Origin: JAGVSR01 sp963708775
GTDB taxonomy: Bacteria > Pseudomonadota > Alphaproteobacteria > Rhizobiales > Hyphomicrobiaceae
NCBI GenBank assembly: GCA_963708775.1
Contig: CAVPTI010000002.1
Location: forward strand, 434,001 to 498,000
Length of the DNA stretch: 64,000 bases
Reading direction: 5' to 3'
Part shown: piece by piece, positions 25,366 through 33,917 of the stretch
Layout: every line of letters starts with the position of its first letter
How positions within the stretch are numbered: position 1 is the first letter of the stretch
Translations under genes and position numbers: made by a program
The notes under the pieces: model-generated
Seen by the model: only the letters and a program-made list of their open reading frames with translations
The model's database searches: none
Told to the model about the DNA's origin: nothing

Positions 25366-26757
25366 ATGGCTGGTTGGTATGCGATTGTGGCGGTCGCGGT
25401 GTTCATCACCGGATATGTCCTCGCGAGCCAGCGCGCCAGGGCTGTCGCCGGCGGCAATTATGCCGGCATGCATTCATTGCCGACGTACCACGGACTGTAC
25501 ACCGCCTCGCTGGCGCTGCTGCCAGCGGTGTTCATTTTCATTGTGGGCAGCTTCATCGCCGGCAGTTTGGCCACCCACAGCGCGATCTCCGCGCTACCGG
25601 AAACTGTGCAATCCGACGCCCTCAGGCAGGGCGCTGCTCTGCGCGAAGCGATCAACATCGTGCGCGGCGGCTCACCCGATGCGGCAAGCGCCGAGGTCCG
25701 GTCGGCGGCCTCAAACTATGGTTGGGTGCTCTCCGCCGGTCAGTGGGTGACGTTGGCACTGGGCGTGCTGGGCGGGCTGGCCGGGCTCTCTTGGGGCCTG
25801 AGCCGCGTGTCCATGAATTTCCGCGCCCGCAACAATTTCGAGAAGATCGTGCATGGCCTGCTTTGGCTCTGCGCCACGATCGCCGTTCTCACCACGATCG
25901 GAATTGTCTTCTCGGTCGTGGGAGAGACGTATCGCTTCTTCTTCGATCCCGACATCAAGGGAAAACCGACGGTCTTCGAGTTCCTCTTCGGCACGGACTG
26001 GAACCCGCAGGCCGCCATGCGCGCCGACCAGGGCGATATCCAGACCGCGTACGGCTTCTTGCCGCTGTTGACCGGAACGCTGCTGATCACGACCATCGCC
26101 ATCGCTGTGGCTGGACCGCTCGGTCTTTTCTCGGCAATTTATCTGGCGGAATATGCCTCGACGCGCGTGCGCGCCGTTGCCAAGCCGGTGCTCGAGATCC
26201 TGGCGGGCATCCCGACCGTGGTGCTTGGCTTCTTTGCGGCGTTGACCGTGGCACCCTACATCCGCGGCTGGGGCGAGACGTTCGGCTTGGAAGTGGCGTC
26301 GGAAAGTGCCTTGGCTGCCGGCGTGGTGATGGGAATGATGATCATCCCGTTCATATCATCGCTGTCGGATGATGTGATCAACGCAGTGCCGCAGTCGTTG
26401 CGCGATGGCGCTTATGCGATGGGTGCCACCAAATCGGAGACCATCCGTCAGGTTATCCTTCCCGCCGCCCTGCCCGGCATCGTATCCGCTTTCATGCTCG
26501 CAATCAGCCGCGCCATCGGAGAAACGATGATCGTCGTGATGGCGGCCGGTCTTGCCGCGAACCTGACCTTCAATCCGCTCGATGCGGTGACCACCATCAC
26601 CGTACAAATCAAGACCATTCTCGTCGGCGATCAAGAGTTCGACAGCGCCAAGACGCTGGCTGCTTTCGCGCTCGGCTTCGTCCTGTTCTTCGTGACGTTG
26701 GTGCTCAACTTCATCGCGATGAAGGTCGTTCAGAAGTATCGGGAACAATATGACTGA
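25366..26757 (+). CDS. pstC: Phosphate ABC transporter permease PstC
   Basis: One of the two membrane channel subunits for phosphate import. The 463-residue protein is longer than E. coli PstC (319) because of an alphaproteobacterial N-terminal extension with extra hydrophobic segments (~1-20, ~45-68, ~125-145). The permease domain (~230-460) has the ABC coupling motif region GAYAMGATKSETIRQVILPAALPGI and AISRAIGETMIVVMAAG. It begins about 105 bp after pstS and overlaps pstA by 8 bp. Confidence 0.94.
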   Translation: MAGWYAIVAVAVFITGYVLASQRARAVAGGNYAGMHSLPTYHGLYTASLALLPAVFIFIVGSFIAGSLATHSAISALPETVQSDALRQGAALREAINIVRGGSPDAASAEVRSAASNYGWVLSAGQWVTLALGVLGGLAGLSWGLSRVSMNFRARNNFEKIVHGLLWLCATIAVLTTIGIVFSVVGETYRFFFDPDIKGKPTVFEFLFGTDWNPQAAMRADQGDIQTAYGFLPLLTGTLLITTIAIAVAGPLGLFSAIYLAEYASTRVRAVAKPVLEILAGIPTVVLGFFAALTVAPYIRGWGETFGLEVASESALAAGVVMGMMIIPFISSLSDDVINAVPQSLRDGAYAMGATKSETIRQVILPAALPGIVSAFMLAISRAIGETMIVVMAAGLAANLTFNPLDAVTTITVQIKTILVGDQEFDSAKTLAAFALGFVLFFVTLVLNFIAMKVVQKYREQYD

Positions 26758-28483
26758 TCTCAGCGCAGATGCTTTGCAGCCCGCGCTTCGGCGGGTCGAG
26801 TTTCAAACGGACGAGGCGAAAGCCCGTTTGCGTACGCGCTATCGGTCCGAGGCCCGCTTCAAGTTCTACGGGATCGCAGCACTGGCTGTGACCATTGCAT
26901 TCCTCTTCGCGCTGCTGGCTAGCATCGTGTCGAGAGGCTTGCCTGGCTTTTTCCAGAACGTGATCGTGGCCGACGTGTTCGTCGATCCGGCCAAGGTCGA
27001 TCCTGACGGGAAGCGCGATGCCGCAACCCTGCGTGCTGGCGACTATACAGCGCTGGCGCGCGCTACTCTCGCAGAAGCCATTCCTGGTATCGAAGGTCGG
27101 CAGCAAAAGAAGGAACTCAACGGTCTGCTGAGTTCGGGCGCGGGCGACATGCTGCGGCAGCAGGTCGTCGCCGATCCATCTCTCGTCGGACAACGCGTCA
27201 GTACGCGGCTCTTGCTATCCGACGAAGCCGATGTGTTCTTAAAGAGGGCGGGATCGCAAATCCGGACGCTGACCGATACGCGCGGTGTCGCGACGCCATC
27301 GGGCGTGAAAGGCGACATCACGATTTCGGTGGGCGCCAATGATTTTTCTGACGACCTTGCCGTCGTAAAGGCCGAACTCAAGGCCAGGGCCGACGCGATC
27401 TTGGAAACTGTCGCCAGGCGCAGAGAGCGTGGTGCTGTTGCTGAGAGCCTTGTGGATCTCGAGAAGGAAGCGGCCGATCTGAAAGTGCGGTACGAGGCAA
27501 CTGCTTCGCCGGAGATACTTGACGCGAAAATGGCAAGTCGGCTTGTTGCCATCAACGGGGGTGTCGTCAAGGTGAAGGAATTGGGTCCGTCGTCCGTCAA
27601 GGGCGAGGTGATCCTCCCGCTGGCGTCGACGACAGACGCCGCTCCCGGCACATGGCAGATCCGGATCTATGAGGTTCCTGAAGCCAACCGAAACGTGAAC
27701 GATCGCGGCGTCACGTTCCTCGAGGCGCTGAAGGCGAAAGGGCTGGTCTCGAATACGTTCAACTGGGCGTTCTTCACCACAGGCGACAGCCGCGAGGCGG
27801 AGCTTGCCGGGATACAAGGCGCTCTCGTCGGCTCAATCCTCACGCTCATCGTTACGATCGGATTGTGCCTGCCCATCGGCGTGCTGGCGGCGATTTATCT
27901 TGAAGAGTTTGCACCCAAGAACCGGGTGACCGAACTCATCGAAATCAACATCAACAACCTCGCCGCCGTCCCCTCGATCGTGTTCGGCCTGCTGGGTCTG
28001 GCGGTGTTCCTCAACTATTTCAACCTGCCGCGGTCTGCGCCCATCGTCGGTGGTCTCGTTCTCGCGCTGCTCGTTTTGCCGACCATCATCATTGCGTCGC
28101 GGGCCGCCCTGAAGTCGGTGCCGCCGTCTATCCGTGAAGCCGCACTGGGTATCGGAGCCTCGCGTCAACAAGCGGTTTTTCACCATGTCCTGCCGATGGC
28201 GATGCCCGGAATCATGACCGGCACCATTATCGGCATGGCCCACGCACTGGGCGAAACCGCACCGCTTCTGATGATCGGCATGGTGGCCTTCATTGTCGAC
28301 GTGCCCACAAGCCTAACCCAGTCTGCGACCGTGCTTCCGGTGCAGATTTTCCTATGGTCGGATCTTCCCGAGCCTGGGTTCGAGATGAAAACGGCGGCGG
28401 CGATCATGGTGCTGCTGGGCGTTCTTTTCGTGATGAACGGCCTCGCCATCTGGTTGCGCAAGAAGTTTGAACGTCGCTGGTAG
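26750..28483 (+). CDS. pstA: Phosphate ABC transporter permease PstA with DUF3333-type N-terminal extension
   Basis: The second channel subunit of the Pst importer. At 577 residues it is about twice the size of E. coli PstA (296). After a membrane segment (~44-64) comes a long soluble stretch (~70-330), the DUF3333-type extension of alphaproteobacterial PstA, predicted to face the periplasm. The permease domain (~355-575) has IGLCLPIGVLAAIYLEEFAP, IREAALGIGASRQQAVFHHVLPMAMPGI and GMAHALGETAPLLMIG. The start overlaps the pstC end by 8 bp, indicating coupling. Confidence 0.94.
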   Translation: MTDLSADALQPALRRVEFQTDEAKARLRTRYRSEARFKFYGIAALAVTIAFLFALLASIVSRGLPGFFQNVIVADVFVDPAKVDPDGKRDAATLRAGDYTALARATLAEAIPGIEGRQQKKELNGLLSSGAGDMLRQQVVADPSLVGQRVSTRLLLSDEADVFLKRAGSQIRTLTDTRGVATPSGVKGDITISVGANDFSDDLAVVKAELKARADAILETVARRRERGAVAESLVDLEKEAADLKVRYEATASPEILDAKMASRLVAINGGVVKVKELGPSSVKGEVILPLASTTDAAPGTWQIRIYEVPEANRNVNDRGVTFLEALKAKGLVSNTFNWAFFTTGDSREAELAGIQGALVGSILTLIVTIGLCLPIGVLAAIYLEEFAPKNRVTELIEININNLAAVPSIVFGLLGLAVFLNYFNLPRSAPIVGGLVLALLVLPTIIIASRAALKSVPPSIREAALGIGASRQQAVFHHVLPMAMPGIMTGTIIGMAHALGETAPLLMIGMVAFIVDVPTSLTQSATVLPVQIFLWSDLPEPGFEMKTAAAIMVLLGVLFVMNGLAIWLRKKFERRW

Positions 28484-28511
28484 ACGCTGTAGGAACTCAG
28501 AGATCATTCCC

Positions 28512-29333
28512 ATGGACATGCGGCCTGACCCCTTGATTATGATGACCACACAGACAGCTCAGGCCGCGGTGGCGGCTAAGCCGAAAATCGTCGGCCAGAA
28601 CGTGAACGTCTTTTACGGCGAGAAGCACGCCTTGAAGGATGTAAGCGTCGAGATCCCGGAGCGCTCTGTTACGGCGTTCATCGGCCCTTCCGGTTGCGGA
28701 AAATCGACCTTCCTGCGGTGCCTCAACCGTATGAATGATACGATCGCGTCGTGCCGGGTGACCGGCACAATCCTCATCGATGGCCTGGATATCTATGACC
28801 CGGAGCTCGATCCGGTTCAGTTGCGCGCTCGGGTCGGAATGGTGTTTCAAAAACCCAATCCCTTCCCAAAGTCGATCTATGACAACGTGGCTTACGGTCC
28901 GCGTATTCATGGATTGGCCCGTTCCAAGTCTGAGTTGGACGGCATTGTTGAACAGAGCCTGCGCAAAGCGAGCTTGTGGGAAGAGGTCAAAGACCGGCTG
29001 GCCGACAGCGGGACAGGGTTGTCCGGCGGCCAGCAGCAGCGGCTGTGCATTGCGCGCACCATCGCGATCAATCCGGAAATCATCCTGATGGACGAGCCGT
29101 GTTCGGCGCTCGATCCGATCGCAACGGCGCGTATCGAGGAACTGATGGAGGAGTTGCGCCACAACTTCACGATCGTGATCGTCACGCACTCGATGCAGCA
29201 GGCGGCACGCGTTTCACAGCAGACCGCGTTTTTCCATCTTGGTCATGTCGTTGAAGTGGGCGAGACGCCGCAGATTTTTACCAACCCGTCCGACAAGCGC
29301 ACGCAGGACTACATCACGGGCCGCTTCGGTTAA
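28512..29333 (+). CDS. pstB: Phosphate ABC transporter ATP-binding protein PstB
   Basis: The ATPase that drives phosphate import and relays pump status to PhoU/PhoR. The product (273 residues from the ATG at 28512) has Walker A GPSGCGKST, the Q-loop MVFQKPNPFPKSIYDNVAYG, signature LSGGQQQRLCIART, Walker B EIILMDEPCSALDP and the switch His in VIVTHSMQQAARV. Possible starts run from 28467 to 28542. The ATG at 28512 follows the pstA stop without overlap, but no strong ribosome site distinguishes it. Confidence 0.95.
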   Translation: MDMRPDPLIMMTTQTAQAAVAAKPKIVGQNVNVFYGEKHALKDVSVEIPERSVTAFIGPSGCGKSTFLRCLNRMNDTIASCRVTGTILIDGLDIYDPELDPVQLRARVGMVFQKPNPFPKSIYDNVAYGPRIHGLARSKSELDGIVEQSLRKASLWEEVKDRLADSGTGLSGGQQQRLCIARTIAINPEIILMDEPCSALDPIATARIEELMEELRHNFTIVIVTHSMQQAARVSQQTAFFHLGHVVEVGETPQIFTNPSDKRTQDYITGRFG

Positions 29334-29375
29334 ACCCGATTGCACGGCAGCGCATAGCGCGAAGGGAAGCAGATC

Positions 29376-30092
29376 ATGTCCGAACACATCGTCAAGTCGT
29401 ACGAGCAGGAGCTCGCCGTTCTCGATAGCAAGATCAGCCAAATGGGTGGGCTTGCGGAACAACTGGTCGGTGAAGCGTTCGATGCCCTCGCCAGCCACAA
29501 CCCTGCGCGCGCGCGGGCGACGGTGGCGAGCGATGCCACGATCGACTTGATCCACCGAGAACTGGAAGAGCAGGTTATCCTCATGATCGCGCGGCGGCAG
29601 CCGCTGGCGAACGATCTGCGCCAGGTCATTTCGGTCTTGAAGGTTGCAGGCGAATTGGAACGCGTCGGCGATCTGGCAAAGAACGTCGCAAAGCGTGCGC
29701 AGACGGTGTCTGGCGAAACACATCCGAAAGGTCTTCTGACCGGGCTTCAGCACATGACCGATCTCGCCTCGCGGCAGCTGAAGGACGTGCTTGATGCTTA
29801 CGCTGCGCGCGATGCCGACCGGGCGCTCGCGGTGTGGCATCAGGACGAGAAGCTGGACGCGGTTTACAATTCAGTGTTCCGCGAACTCCTCACCTATATG
29901 ATGGAAGACCCTCGCAACATCGGGCTTTGCACGCATTTACTGTTCGTTGCCAAGAACCTGGAGCGGATCGGCGATCACACGACCAACATCGCAGAGACCG
30001 TAAACTACATGACCCATGGCGCTCTTCCTGAAGGGGAGCGGCCCAAGGGCGACATCACGAGTTCGACGCTCGTGTCCGGTCCGATCCGTTGA
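29376..30092 (+). CDS. phoU: Phosphate signalling complex protein PhoU
   Basis: A cytosolic helical protein that links PstB activity to PhoR and keeps the regulon off when phosphate is plentiful. The 238-residue protein is two PhoU three-helix repeats, with the metal-binding E/DxxxD-type helices seen in VASDATIDLIHRELEEQ and ERVGDLAKNVAKRAQ in the first half and LERIGDHTTNIAETVNYM in the second. It sits between pstB and phoB. Confidence 0.96.
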   Translation: MSEHIVKSYEQELAVLDSKISQMGGLAEQLVGEAFDALASHNPARARATVASDATIDLIHRELEEQVILMIARRQPLANDLRQVISVLKVAGELERVGDLAKNVAKRAQTVSGETHPKGLLTGLQHMTDLASRQLKDVLDAYAARDADRALAVWHQDEKLDAVYNSVFRELLTYMMEDPRNIGLCTHLLFVAKNLERIGDHTTNIAETVNYMTHGALPEGERPKGDITSSTLVSGPIR

Positions 30093-30112
30093 GAGAGCGA
30101 GTGTAAAAAGGC

Positions 30113-30802
30113 ATGCCCGCCAAGGTGCTCATTGTCGAAGACGAGGACTCTCTCGTCACGCTGCTCAGCTACAATCTTCAATCGGAGGGCTACACCGTCG
30201 TCCATACGCCGTCGGGAACCGACGCGGTGATGATGATGCAGGAGGAGCGTCCTGACATCGTCATCCTCGACTGGATGCTTCCTGGCCTTGCCGGCATCGA
30301 GATCTGCAGGCAGATACGTGCACGGCCCGATACGAAGGGGCTGCCCGTCATCATGCTGACAGCGCGCGGCGAAGAGGGCGACCGTATTCGCGGCCTGCAG
30401 ACGGGTGCCGACGATTATGTCGTGAAGCCGTTTTCGGTATCGGAGCTTGTGGCGAGAGTGAAGGCGCTATTGCGGCGGGCCTCGCCCGAGCGCATTGCGG
30501 ACATTCTGGAGGGCAATGGCATCAAGCTCGACCGGGTCGCGCATCGGGTGACCCGCTTCGGACGTGAGGTCAACGTTGGGCCGACCGAGTATCGCTTGCT
30601 CGAGCAGTTCATGGAAAACATCGGGCGGGTGTTGAGCCGCTCGCAATTGCTCGACGGTACGTGGGGGCGGGATTCCGAGGTCGATGAGCGGACGGTGGAC
30701 GTGCATGTCGGTCGGCTTCGCAAGGCGATCGTGCGTGGCGCGGAAACGGATCCGATCCGGACTGTGCGCGGGGCGGGGTACGTGTTCGACGATTCCGTTT
30801 AG
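30113..30802 (+). CDS. phoB: Phosphate regulon response regulator PhoB
   Basis: Transcription factor of the phosphate regulon, activated by PhoR. The 229-residue protein has a receiver domain with the acidic pocket (VEDED), phospho-accepting Asp53 in ILDWMLPG, Thr in MLTARG and Lys in VVKPFSV. An OmpR-type winged-helix DNA-binding domain (~130-228) ends TVRGAGYVFDDSV. It closes the cluster opened by phoR. Its last four bases overlap the convergent tetR-family gene, and no terminator is visible between them. Confidence 0.95.
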   Translation: MPAKVLIVEDEDSLVTLLSYNLQSEGYTVVHTPSGTDAVMMMQEERPDIVILDWMLPGLAGIEICRQIRARPDTKGLPVIMLTARGEEGDRIRGLQTGADDYVVKPFSVSELVARVKALLRRASPERIADILEGNGIKLDRVAHRVTRFGREVNVGPTEYRLLEQFMENIGRVLSRSQLLDGTWGRDSEVDERTVDVHVGRLRKAIVRGAETDPIRTVRGAGYVFDDSV

Positions 30803-31467
30803 GCGGCGCGACCGCTCTTCATCGGGCCTTTGGCGGGAATACCGGCAATGAAGGCTCCGACGGCGTCATCGAAAGCCTGATCGCTATTCAGCGCGCGGAA
30901 GGCGGGCAGCAGCGCCGCCGTAGCCGGAAAGGCTTCAACTCCGAGGGCCGCCATCTCTTCTTCTTCCGGGCCTTCGAGCGGTTTCAGCAGACCCTCGATC
31001 TCCGCCAGCGCAAATCCGAGAACGAACGCATAGAACGACAGGCCGAGGCCGGCGGCACGTTCAGCCGAAAGCCCCGCATCGAGCAAAGCGCGATAGACGA
31101 TTTCACTGGAGAGATGATCGGCCATGCCCGTGGCGTGGAAGCGGAAGTGGAGGTGGAACAGGCGCGGATGGCGATGCGCCAACTGCCGATAGGCCACCGC
31201 GACGTTCTTCAAGTCCGTCTGCCACTTGCCGGAGAGCGGCGGCAGTTCGATGGAGCCCAGCGCGCGATCGGCGATCTGGCGAAGCAATTCCTCCTTCGAT
31301 TGGAAATGATGCAGCACTGTCATCGGGTCGATCCCCATGACAGCGCCGACTTTGCGAACAGAGAACCCCTCCTCGCCCGCCTCATTGAGCAATCCGAAGG
31401 CAGCATCCAGAATCGCAGACCTATCCAGGCCGAGGGGTGTGCGGGAGCGGTGTTTTGCTTTTTTCAC
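30799..31467 (-). CDS. TetR/AcrR-family transcriptional regulator
   Basis: A 222-residue repressor-type regulator with a GTG start at 31467. The N-terminal helix-turn-helix (~15-62) reads AILDAAFGLLNEAGEEGFSVRKVGAVMGIDPMTVLHHF in outline. The remainder is a helical ligand-binding domain of the tetracycline-repressor C-terminal type. It diverges from the polyamine/GABA operon with 333 bp between, and a perfect palindrome lies just upstream of its start. A role in controlling that operon and itself is therefore a reasonable inference. The ligand is unknown. Confidence 0.85.
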   Translation of the reverse strand: MKKAKHRSRTPLGLDRSAILDAAFGLLNEAGEEGFSVRKVGAVMGIDPMTVLHHFQSKEELLRQIADRALGSIELPPLSGKWQTDLKNVAVAYRQLAHRHPRLFHLHFRFHATGMADHLSSEIVYRALLDAGLSAERAAGLGLSFYAFVLGFALAEIEGLLKPLEGPEEEEMAALGVEAFPATAALLPAFRALNSDQAFDDAVGAFIAGIPAKGPMKSGRAA

Positions 31468-31476
31468 GGTATGGTC

Positions 31477-31504
31477 TTGACACTTCTACGGCGTAGATCA
31501 TAAC
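31477..31504 (+). promoter_or_regulatory. Candidate promoter with palindromic operator (TetR-type)
   Basis: On the plus strand TTGACA (31477-31482) is followed after 16 bp by CATAAC (31499-31504), a plausible vegetative promoter pointing toward the aminotransferase operon. Within the spacer lies a perfect palindrome TCTAC-GGC-GTAGA (31485-31497). On the minus strand TATGAT (31502-31497) could be the -10 of the regulator gene. A dyad overlapping divergent promoters beside a TetR gene is the usual operator arrangement; binding is inferred. Confidence 0.55.
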
Positions 31505-31800
31505 GTGTGCTCCATCGTGGAGGTTTTGTAAAGACCTTCGGGCGAACGCGGCGACCGGTAACGGAGCATGCGGATATCTGGATCTGCGCGATGTTCGCGC
31601 TGCAATTGAGGGAGGAGCGAGATCGTCATGACGCGCACGCATCGTTCCCCCGCACTCACCAACGTCGATGACCGCCGCACGCAGAAGAATGAACTTCTGC
31701 GGCTTTGCGCGCGCGTTGGCTTTACGCCCCCGGGAGCCCTCCAGCCTTGATCTAGAGTGGTCCCACGGGGGATCGTGCCTTAGCTGGAGAAGAAACCCAC
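31505..31800. other. Non-coding leader of the polyamine operon
   Basis: About 300 bp between the candidate promoter and the first gene. I see no convincing ORF, repeat or terminator in it. Just before the ATG at 31801 is GGAGAAG, a good ribosome-binding site. A leader this long could hold regulation that I cannot recognise. Confidence 0.4.
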
Positions 31801-33183
31801 ATGTCGAACAAGTACTCCACGGCTCAGATGAAGGAGCTGGATGCGAAGCATCATTTGCATCCGTTCAGCAATCATAAGTCGCTGAGAGCGGCCGGCTCGC
31901 GCGTGATCGTGGGCGGGGAAGGGGCGCACTTCATCGATAGCGAAGGCAAACGCGTGCTCGACGGCATGTCGGGCTTGTGGACGACGAACATCGGATATGG
32001 GCGCGAGGAACTGGCCAAGGCGGCTTACGATCAGATCCTCGAGCTGCCGTACTACAATACGTTCTTTCAGACGACGCATCCGCGCGTGGTCGAGCTGTCG
32101 CAGAAGCTCTCGGAAATTGCGCCGGCGAATATCAAACAGGTTTTCTACGGGTCGTCGGGTTCGGAATCGAACGATACCGCCGTGCGTATGATCCGGCATT
32201 ACTGGGTCATCAAGGGCGAGCCGAAGCGGCGCATCATCATCAGCCGCCGCAACGCCTATCATGGCTCGACGATCACGGCGGCCTCGATGGGCGGCATGTC
32301 GCTCATGCATTCGCAGCTCTATCCGCCGTACGAAGGGTTTCGCCATGTGATGGAACCCTACTGGTACGGCAACGCCGAAGAGGGCGAGACGCCGGAAGCA
32401 TTTGGTTTGCGCGCGGCCCAGGCGATCGAGGATGAGATCCTTGCGGTCGGCCCGGAGAATGTCGCGGCGTTCGTCGGCGAGCCGGTGATGGGTGCTGGTG
32501 GATTGAAGATCCCGCCGTCTACCTACTGGCCGGCGGTGCAGAAGATCGTCGACAAGTATGGCATTCTGTTCCTGCACGACGAAGTCATCACCGGCTTTGG
32601 ACGCACGGGCAAATGGTTCGGCGCCGATTACTACGGCACCAAGCCCGACCTTGTGACGTTCGCTAAGGCAGCAACTTCGGGTTACATCCCGCTGTCGGGA
32701 CTGCTCGTCGGGGATCGCGTCGCCAATGCGTTCGCCGAGCATGATGACGAATTCTATCACGGGTACACCTACGCCGGTCATCCGGTGGCGTGTGCGGTTG
32801 CCTTGAAGAACATCGAGATCATGCAGCGCGAGCGGCTGGTCGAGATGGTCAACGAGTTTACCGGGCCGGCGCTGGCTCGGATGCTGGGCAAATTCAAAGA
32901 TCATCCGCTCGTCGGGGAAGTGCGCTCGATCGGCATGCTCGGCGCGTTTGAACTCGTGGCGGACAAGCGTACGCGCCGGCGTTTCGACGATCCGGGCCGC
33001 GTCGGCACGATCTGCCGCAACCACTTCGCGCGCGAAGGCTATGTCATGCGCGCGATCGGCGACACGATGGTGACGGCGCCGCCGTTGATCTTCACGCAGT
33101 CGCATTTCGAGGAAGCCGAAGGTGTCATTGCCAAGGTGCTCGATTTGACGCTCAACGACGTCGCCGGAGAGCTCGCAGCATGA
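31801..33183 (+). CDS. Class III aminotransferase, putrescine/polyamine:pyruvate type (SpuC-like)
   Basis: A PLP-dependent aminotransferase of 460 residues that probably converts putrescine or a related diamine to the aminoaldehyde with pyruvate as acceptor. Family marks are GMSGLWTTNIGYG, YGSSGSESNDTAVRM, SRRNAYHGST, FLHDEVITGFGRTGKWFG and the PLP lysine in TFAKAATSGYIPLSG. It resembles the SpuC group, but substrate choice in this family cannot be read reliably from sequence. It is first in a nine-gene run and overlaps the next gene by ATGA. Confidence 0.85.
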   Translation: MSNKYSTAQMKELDAKHHLHPFSNHKSLRAAGSRVIVGGEGAHFIDSEGKRVLDGMSGLWTTNIGYGREELAKAAYDQILELPYYNTFFQTTHPRVVELSQKLSEIAPANIKQVFYGSSGSESNDTAVRMIRHYWVIKGEPKRRIIISRRNAYHGSTITAASMGGMSLMHSQLYPPYEGFRHVMEPYWYGNAEEGETPEAFGLRAAQAIEDEILAVGPENVAAFVGEPVMGAGGLKIPPSTYWPAVQKIVDKYGILFLHDEVITGFGRTGKWFGADYYGTKPDLVTFAKAATSGYIPLSGLLVGDRVANAFAEHDDEFYHGYTYAGHPVACAVALKNIEIMQRERLVEMVNEFTGPALARMLGKFKDHPLVGEVRSIGMLGAFELVADKRTRRRFDDPGRVGTICRNHFAREGYVMRAIGDTMVTAPPLIFTQSHFEEAEGVIAKVLDLTLNDVAGELAA

Positions 33184-33917
33184 GCCGGCCGATCGTCGTC
33201 ATACCCTGCTGCACCAAGACGATCGAGGGCTACACCTTCGATGCGGTCAGCCGTAAGTATTCGGCTGCCGTGGCCGAGGTCGCGGAATGCCAGCCGCTCC
33301 TGATTCCGCTCGATGTCGCGCTCGTCGACATCGGGGCCGTGCTCGACGTGGCGGACGGCATTTTGTTCTCGGGCAGTCCCTCGAACATTGATCCGGGCCA
33401 CTACAGCGAGGAAGACCCCGTGATACCGGATGCGCTCGATCCGGCCCGCGATGCCATGACCCTTCCGTTGATCAGGACGGCGGTGGAAAAGAAGATCCCG
33501 ATGATGGCCATTTGCCGTGGCTTTCAGGAGCTGAATGTCGCGCTCGGCGGCACGCTGCATCAGGCCGTGCATGCTCAGACCGGAAAGCGGGATCACCGCG
33601 AGCGCAAGGAAGTGTCGCTGGAGGAGCGGTGGGGGCCTGTGCACGCGCTGAACCTCACCGGCCAACTGCGTGAGTGGATCGGGCAGGACGAAATCCTGGT
33701 CAATTCGCTCCACGGCCAGGGTCTGAAGGATCTCTCGCCGCGTCTCACGCCGGAAGCCTTCGCCGAGGATGGTCTCGTCGAAGCCGTCCGCGGTCCTGAC
33801 GATCATCCGTTCTGCGTCGGTGTGCAGTGGCATCCCGAGTGGCGCGCCCGTGAAAACCCCGTATCTGTGAAGCTGTTCCGCCGGTTCGGCAGCGCAGCAG
33901 GAGCCAAGCTGTCATGA
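33180..33917 (+). CDS. puuD: Gamma-glutamyl-gamma-aminobutyrate hydrolase (PuuD)
   Basis: Hydrolyses gamma-glutamyl-GABA to GABA and glutamate in the glutamylated putrescine route. The 245-residue class I glutamine-amidotransferase-fold protein has the nucleophile Cys in MAICRGFQELNVALGG, and His and Glu in VQWHPEW. The loop ILFSGSPSNIDP and SLHGQGLKDL match the PuuD group. It overlaps the aminotransferase upstream and the glutamine-synthetase-like gene downstream, each by four bases. It has no partner synthetase domain, as expected for a stand-alone hydrolase. Confidence 0.9.
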   Translation: MSRPIVVIPCCTKTIEGYTFDAVSRKYSAAVAEVAECQPLLIPLDVALVDIGAVLDVADGILFSGSPSNIDPGHYSEEDPVIPDALDPARDAMTLPLIRTAVEKKIPMMAICRGFQELNVALGGTLHQAVHAQTGKRDHRERKEVSLEERWGPVHALNLTGQLREWIGQDEILVNSLHGQGLKDLSPRLTPEAFAEDGLVEAVRGPDDHPFCVGVQWHPEWRARENPVSVKLFRRFGSAAGAKLS

